Assembly: GCA_046704385.1 (NCBI GenBank) | Contig: JBJKSB010000021.1 | Location: forward strand, 62,001 to 126,000 | DNA from: GH45 sp046704385 | GTDB lineage: Bacteria; Bacteroidota; Bacteroidia; Bacteroidales; SZUA-534 | Direction of reading: 5' to 3' | DNA: 64,000 nt | Notes under the pieces: model-generated | What the model was told of the DNA's origin: nothing | Seen by the model: only the letters and a program-made list of their open reading frames with translations | Databases searched by the model: none | Program-made: the position numbers and the translations under genes | Shown: in pieces, positions 60,257 through 64,000 of the stretch | Numbering within the stretch: position 1 is the first letter of the stretch | How the letters are laid out: every line of letters begins with the position of its first letter

Positions 60257-60958
60257 ATGATTCAAAAAAATATGGATTGCGATAGATGTTTTGATGCGCC
60301 TGAAGCAATATTTGCATTATTAACGCCAGAACAGAAAGAAGTTGCCAGACGTAACCATTCGTGTGCTTATTATAAAAAGAATGATGTAATTTTTAAAGAA
60401 GGAGATGAGCCTATCGGTTTACTTGTGCTCTGCGAAGGAAAAGTAAAGGTTTTTCGTGAAGGAGTTGGCCGGCGTGAGCAAATTGTTCGGATGGTAAAGC
60501 CCTATGGTTTAATGGGTTTCAGAGCATTGTTTGCCGAAGAAAATCATATTGCCACAGCTGTGGCTCTGGAAGATACAGTGATATGTATCCTTGAGAAGGA
60601 AGAGTTGATGAAGCTTATCCGTGAAAACAGTGACTTTGCTATTGGATTAATCAGGTCGCTAGCCACCGATCTTGGATTCTCAAACAGAAGGACCGTTGCA
60701 CTTACACAAAAGCATATCAGAGGCAGGTTAGCCGAATCACTGTTATTCCTTAAAGACACATATGGCATGGAAGACGACGAAGCAACCATAAAGATTTACC
60801 TGTCGCGTGAAGATATTGCCAATTTGTCAAACATGACAACCTCAAATGCAATACGTACACTGTCAACGTTTGCCGGTGAAGGTGTTATATCTATTACAGG
60901 CCGCAAAATTAAAATTGTTGATCAGAAAAAACTCGAACGAATTAGTTCATTAGGATAA
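60257..60958 (+). CDS. Crp/Fnr family transcriptional regulator
   Basis: The 233-residue protein has a cyclic-nucleotide-type sensor domain (about 25-135) and a winged helix-turn-helix (about 180-225, with LSREDIANLSNMTTSNAIRTLS). Four cysteines lie early: Cys8, Cys11, Cys36 and Cys59. That spacing does not match E. coli FNR, but a redox or metal-sensing role is possible. It is alone with its own terminator. Its targets are unknown; a palindrome at 50970-50985 is a candidate site of this family. Confidence 0.88.
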   Translation: MIQKNMDCDRCFDAPEAIFALLTPEQKEVARRNHSCAYYKKNDVIFKEGDEPIGLLVLCEGKVKVFREGVGRREQIVRMVKPYGLMGFRALFAEENHIATAVALEDTVICILEKEELMKLIRENSDFAIGLIRSLATDLGFSNRRTVALTQKHIRGRLAESLLFLKDTYGMEDDEATIKIYLSREDIANLSNMTTSNAIRTLSTFAGEGVISITGRKIKIVDQKKLERISSLG

Positions 60959-60990
60959 AAATAAGCCACTTAATTGTGGCTTATTTTTTT
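60957..60990 (+). terminator. Terminator of the Crp/Fnr gene
   Basis: ATAAGCCAC and GTGGCTTAT pair around a 6-base loop, then seven T. The stop TAA is at its left foot. Confidence 0.85.
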
Positions 60991-61047
60991 GTTTAAATTT
61001 TTTTTCGTTTAGTTATTAAGTTTAAATGAATTAACTATTTTTAATTT

Positions 61048-61055
61048 TATCTTTG
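61048..61055 (+). promoter_or_regulatory. -7 box of purH
   Basis: TATCTTTG matches TAnnTTTG. A weak TTTA lies about 23 bases upstream. Transcription would begin near 61061, 56 bases before the ATG. Confidence 0.4.
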
Positions 61056-61116
61056 TGAGCTGTTTGTAGGGATTCCCCAATTATGAATATAAAACCAAAT
61101 GGGTATTTAAACAGAT

Positions 61117-62703
61117 ATGACTAGAAAAATAAAAAATGCATTAATTTCTGTTTATCATAAAGATAATTTAGAGAGAATTGTAAAGGAGCTTGATAAGCTT
61201 GGAGTTGGCATTATTTCCACCGGAGGTACATTCAACTTTATTAAAGAACTTGGAGTAAATGTTACTCCGGTTGAGAATTTAACTTCTTTCCCATCCATAC
61301 TCGGAGGACGTGTAAAAACTTTACACCCAAATATTTTTGGGGGCATTTTAGCCCGGCGTGAAAACACGGATGACCAAAAACAGTTACAGGAATATGATAT
61401 TGATGAAATTGACCTGGTAATTGTTGATTTGTATCCGTTTGAAGCCACAGTGGCCAGCAATGCATCTGAACAGGAAATTATCGAAAAAATTGATATCGGA
61501 GGTATATCGTTAATACGTGCAGGGGCTAAAAATTTTAAAGATGTGCTGATTGTCAGTTCTATGAGTCAATATGATGTCTTGTTCGATTTATTGGTTAACC
61601 AGCAGGGCGAAACAACTCTTGATCAACGTAAAAAATTTGCTGGCGAGGCGTTTAAGATTTCATCACATTACGATACTGCCATTTCAAATTATTATACAAA
61701 AGATGCCGAAATAGCTTCAAAGAAACTGGAACTTGAAAACGGACAGGTTCTTCGATATGGCGAAAATCCTCATCAATCGGCGATTATTTATAAAATTAAT
61801 AATGTCGGTACAGGTCATACTTTGGCTGGCGCTAATGTGTTACAGGGAAAGGCATTATCGTATAACAACATGTTGGATGCCGATGCTGCCTGGAAGTCGG
61901 CCAGCGATGCTTACCACGCTGTTTCCGGAATTGATAATAAAGTTGCGGTTTCTGTGGTTAAGCATTTAAATCCTTGCGGACTAGCAGTTTCAAATAATAT
62001 TTTAAAATCGCTTGAACTTGCCTGGGCCGGCGACCCTGTTTCAGCATACGGAGGTATTGTAGCCTTTACCGAAAAAGTAGAATCAGAGATTGCCGTTTGG
62101 TTATCAAAAAAGTTTATCGAAATTATAATTGCACCTGAATTTTCAGAGGAAGCAAAACAAATTCTTGAAAAGAAGAAAAATTTAAGAGTGTTGGAAGTTC
62201 CTGTGAAACCGGCCATAACTGGTGAAAAACTTTACCGGTCAGTGAATGGTGCCATGTTAGTACAGGATGAAGATGAAGGTATGGATTTAGAATATAAACC
62301 CGTGACCAAACAAAAATTTTCCGAAAAGCAACTCGATTTGGCTAAATTTGGAACACAAGCCTGTAAGCATTTAAAAAGTAATGCCATTGCACTGGTTTCA
62401 CAAAATGCAGACGGCGATTACTGGTTGACCGGGGCCGGGATGGGGCAACCAAACCGTATTGACAGCCTTAGATGGCTCACCATTCCGAGGTTTGAGCAAA
62501 AAGATAATCTGAATATTAAAGAGGCCGTATTGATTTCAGATGCCTATTTCCCATTTAGCGATAGTGTGGAGGTTGCAAATGAGTACGGCATTAAATACAT
62601 TGTGGAGCCCGGAGGAAGTATCAGAGATGAAGATGTAATAACAGCTTGTGATAAATTTGGGATAGCCATGGTATTTACCGGGAGAAGACATTTTAAACAC
62701 TAA
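61117..62703 (+). CDS. purH: Bifunctional AICAR transformylase / IMP cyclohydrolase
   Basis: PurH performs the last two steps of purine synthesis. The cyclohydrolase domain is at the N-terminus (ALISVYHKDNLERI, STGGTFNFIKELG, GGRVKTLHPNIFGG) and the transformylase domain follows (RYGENPHQSA, VKHLNPCGLA and the late SDAYFPFSDSVEVANEYG). At 528 residues it is full length. It is followed 21 bases later by mreB on the same strand, so mreB may be expressed from the purH promoter. Confidence 0.96.
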   Translation: MTRKIKNALISVYHKDNLERIVKELDKLGVGIISTGGTFNFIKELGVNVTPVENLTSFPSILGGRVKTLHPNIFGGILARRENTDDQKQLQEYDIDEIDLVIVDLYPFEATVASNASEQEIIEKIDIGGISLIRAGAKNFKDVLIVSSMSQYDVLFDLLVNQQGETTLDQRKKFAGEAFKISSHYDTAISNYYTKDAEIASKKLELENGQVLRYGENPHQSAIIYKINNVGTGHTLAGANVLQGKALSYNNMLDADAAWKSASDAYHAVSGIDNKVAVSVVKHLNPCGLAVSNNILKSLELAWAGDPVSAYGGIVAFTEKVESEIAVWLSKKFIEIIIAPEFSEEAKQILEKKKNLRVLEVPVKPAITGEKLYRSVNGAMLVQDEDEGMDLEYKPVTKQKFSEKQLDLAKFGTQACKHLKSNAIALVSQNADGDYWLTGAGMGQPNRIDSLRWLTIPRFEQKDNLNIKEAVLISDAYFPFSDSVEVANEYGIKYIVEPGGSIRDEDVITACDKFGIAMVFTGRRHFKH

Positions 62704-62724
62704 ATTTTGAAATAACTATATAAA

Positions 62725-63750
62725 ATGGGATTATTTTCTTTTTTAACTCAGGAAATTGCAGTTGACTTGGGTACAGCCAATACAATAATTATCCATAATG
62801 ATAAAATTGTTGTTGACGAACCGTCTATTGTTGCTATTGATACCTCATCCGGGAAACTAATTGCGATAGGCGAGAAGGCCCGACAGATGCATGGAAAAAC
62901 CCATGAGAATATAAAAACAGTTCGTCCTTTGCGTGATGGTGTTATTGCAGACTTTGATGCTGCAGAGCGTATGATACGAGGGATGATAAAAATGATAAAC
63001 AGTAACAAGACTCAACTTTTTAGCCCGGCCCTAAAGATTGTTATTTGCATTCCATCAGGGTCAACTGAAGTTGAGATACGTGCTGTACGTGACTCTTCAG
63101 AGCATGCCGGTGGACGTGAGGTTTTAATGATTTATGAACCCATGGCAGCAGCAATAGGAATGGGAGTTGATGTTGAAGCACCTGAAGGAAGCATGGTGGT
63201 TGATATCGGTGGAGGTACTACTGAAATTGCAGTGATATCGCTGGGCGGTATTGTTTCAAATCAATCCATCAGAATTGCAGGCGATGATTTTACTGCGGAT
63301 ATTCGCGAATATATGCGCCATCAGCATAATATTAAAATTGGTGAACGTACGGCAGAGGATATTAAAATAAATGTAGGATCGGCATTGCCTGATCTTGATG
63401 AACCTCCGGTTGATTATGTTGTGCGTGGGCCGCACCAAATGACAGCCCTGCCTATGGAAATACCGGTTTCATACCAGGAAATTGCTCATTGTCTCGACCG
63501 TTCAATTAGTAAAGTTGAGGCTGCTATTTTAGCAACTCTTGAACATACTCCGCCAGAATTATATGCAGATATCTATCAAAAAGGTATTTTTCTTGCCGGT
63601 GGAGGTGCTTTATTGCGTGGTCTCGACAGGAGATTATCTGAAAAAACCAAAATTCCTTTCCATGTAGCCGATGATCCATTGCATGCGGTAGCAAGAGGAA
63701 CTGGCATTGCATTAAAAAATTCTGATAAATTTTCGTTCCTGATTAAATAA
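62725..63750 (+). CDS. mreB: Rod shape-determining protein MreB
   Basis: MreB is the bacterial actin that guides side-wall synthesis and rod shape. The 341-residue protein has the actin-fold phosphate motifs DLGTANT near residue 12 and VDIGGGTTEIAV near 156, and the family ending with FLAGGGALLRGLD. mreC begins 29 bases after its stop, and the order purH-mreB-mreC suggests a shared transcript. Confidence 0.97.
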   Translation: MGLFSFLTQEIAVDLGTANTIIIHNDKIVVDEPSIVAIDTSSGKLIAIGEKARQMHGKTHENIKTVRPLRDGVIADFDAAERMIRGMIKMINSNKTQLFSPALKIVICIPSGSTEVEIRAVRDSSEHAGGREVLMIYEPMAAAIGMGVDVEAPEGSMVVDIGGGTTEIAVISLGGIVSNQSIRIAGDDFTADIREYMRHQHNIKIGERTAEDIKINVGSALPDLDEPPVDYVVRGPHQMTALPMEIPVSYQEIAHCLDRSISKVEAAILATLEHTPPELYADIYQKGIFLAGGGALLRGLDRRLSEKTKIPFHVADDPLHAVARGTGIALKNSDKFSFLIK

Positions 63751-63778
63751 CTCGAATGAACTTTCTATGGATAATTAA

Positions 63779-64000
63779 ATGAGGAGCTTATTAAACTTTC
63801 TTGTTAGATATCACTACTTTATTTTATTTATTTTAATAGAATGTTTTTCGATTGTTTTACTTATTCAGTATAACGATTATCAAAAGGCCAGTTTTTTAAA
63901 TTCATCCTCCTCAATTTCAGGGAGGGTGTATTTGACATTTCATTCGGTATATGAATATGTTAATTTAAAATCGGCCAATAAGGAACTTAACGAAACTATT
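63779..64000 (+). CDS. mreC: Rod shape-determining protein MreC, 3' end outside window
   Basis: The ATG at 63779 starts a frame open to the end of the window (74 codons). It has an N-terminal membrane helix (about 10-30, HYFILFILIECFSIVLLIQ) and then the start of a coiled coil (VYEYVNLKSANKELNETI), as MreC does. Its position directly after mreB confirms the name. MreC links MreB to the cell-wall synthases. Confidence 0.9.
   Translation, partial: MRSLLNFLVRYHYFILFILIECFSIVLLIQYNDYQKASFLNSSSSISGRVYLTFHSVYEYVNLKSANKELNETI

Noticed and set aside
1..64000. CRISPR arrays, tRNA or rRNA genes, prophage, integrative elements
   Set aside because: No evenly spaced repeats, no tRNA-like cloverleaf noticed in the gaps, and no integrase, phage or conjugation genes.

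Overview
The window is a stretch of ordinary chromosome from a member of the Bacteroidota, most likely Bacteroidales or Marinilabiliales. The evidence is low G+C; promoters of the Bacteroidota type (TTTG, about 20 bases, then TAnnTTTG); almost no Shine-Dalgarno sequences before genes; three proteins with a C-terminal type IX secretion (T9SS) sorting domain; a TonB-dependent receptor with a carboxypeptidase-like N-terminal domain; and family markers such as GSCFA, DUF4199, DUF2723/GT117, CCC-motif and DUF2752 proteins. I see no rRNA, tRNA, CRISPR array, integrase or transposase. I could not place it to genus.

Layout. 1-1149 is the tail of a multi-PAS sensor. 1156-6538 (minus) holds a LuxE-like acyl-protein synthetase, a secreted C1B cysteine peptidase, a small secreted protein, prfB with its programmed frameshift, recX and prmC. 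6610-8504 (plus) holds ribD and a head-GIN/DUF2807 protein whose signal peptide lies in another frame. 8501-14318 (minus) holds lpxK, a DUF2723/GT117 membrane glycosyltransferase and a flippase. rnhB follows, then a minus block of a small conserved protein, mrp, sppA, a secreted protein/lipoprotein pair, lpxH and a TlpA-like lipoprotein, divergent from ribF. GSCFA and lysophospholipase genes come next.

25745-33653 (plus) is the most distinctive locus: a TonB-dependent receptor, a repeat-rich lipoprotein, a T9SS protein with an OB-fold nuclease accessory domain, and a T9SS endonuclease/exonuclease/phosphatase protein. The lipoprotein and the nuclease carry the same C-terminal module of about 120 residues. 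I read this as a candidate system for capture and breakdown of extracellular nucleic acid.

33756-37232 (minus) holds a threonylcarbamoyl-AMP synthase family gene, transaldolase, pepT, a YgjP-type metallopeptidase and the SRP RNA. After a DUF4199/GT2 pair comes a long minus run: luxC-like reductase, pRiA4b ORF-3 protein, miaA, glycosyltransferase, hddA, gmhA and hddC. The last three make an activated D,D-heptose, but the phosphatase gmhB is not in the window. 45646-50928 holds a CCC-motif/DUF2752/sensor operon, an Omp85-type barrel and a nitroreductase. 51055-64000 (plus) holds an O-antigen ligase, a 41-residue lipoprotein, an outer-membrane protein, a large BNR-repeat T9SS protein, gapA, rlmD, a Crp/Fnr regulator, purH, mreB and the start of mreC.

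Taken together the genes mostly serve envelope building (lpxK, lpxH, heptose synthesis, flippase, ligase, GT117, mreBC), translation and RNA upkeep (prfB, prmC, miaA, rlmD, TsaC-like, ffs, rnhB), riboflavin/FAD supply (ribD, ribF) and secreted hydrolases. Factor-independent terminators and several full promoters can be read directly and mark out the transcription units.
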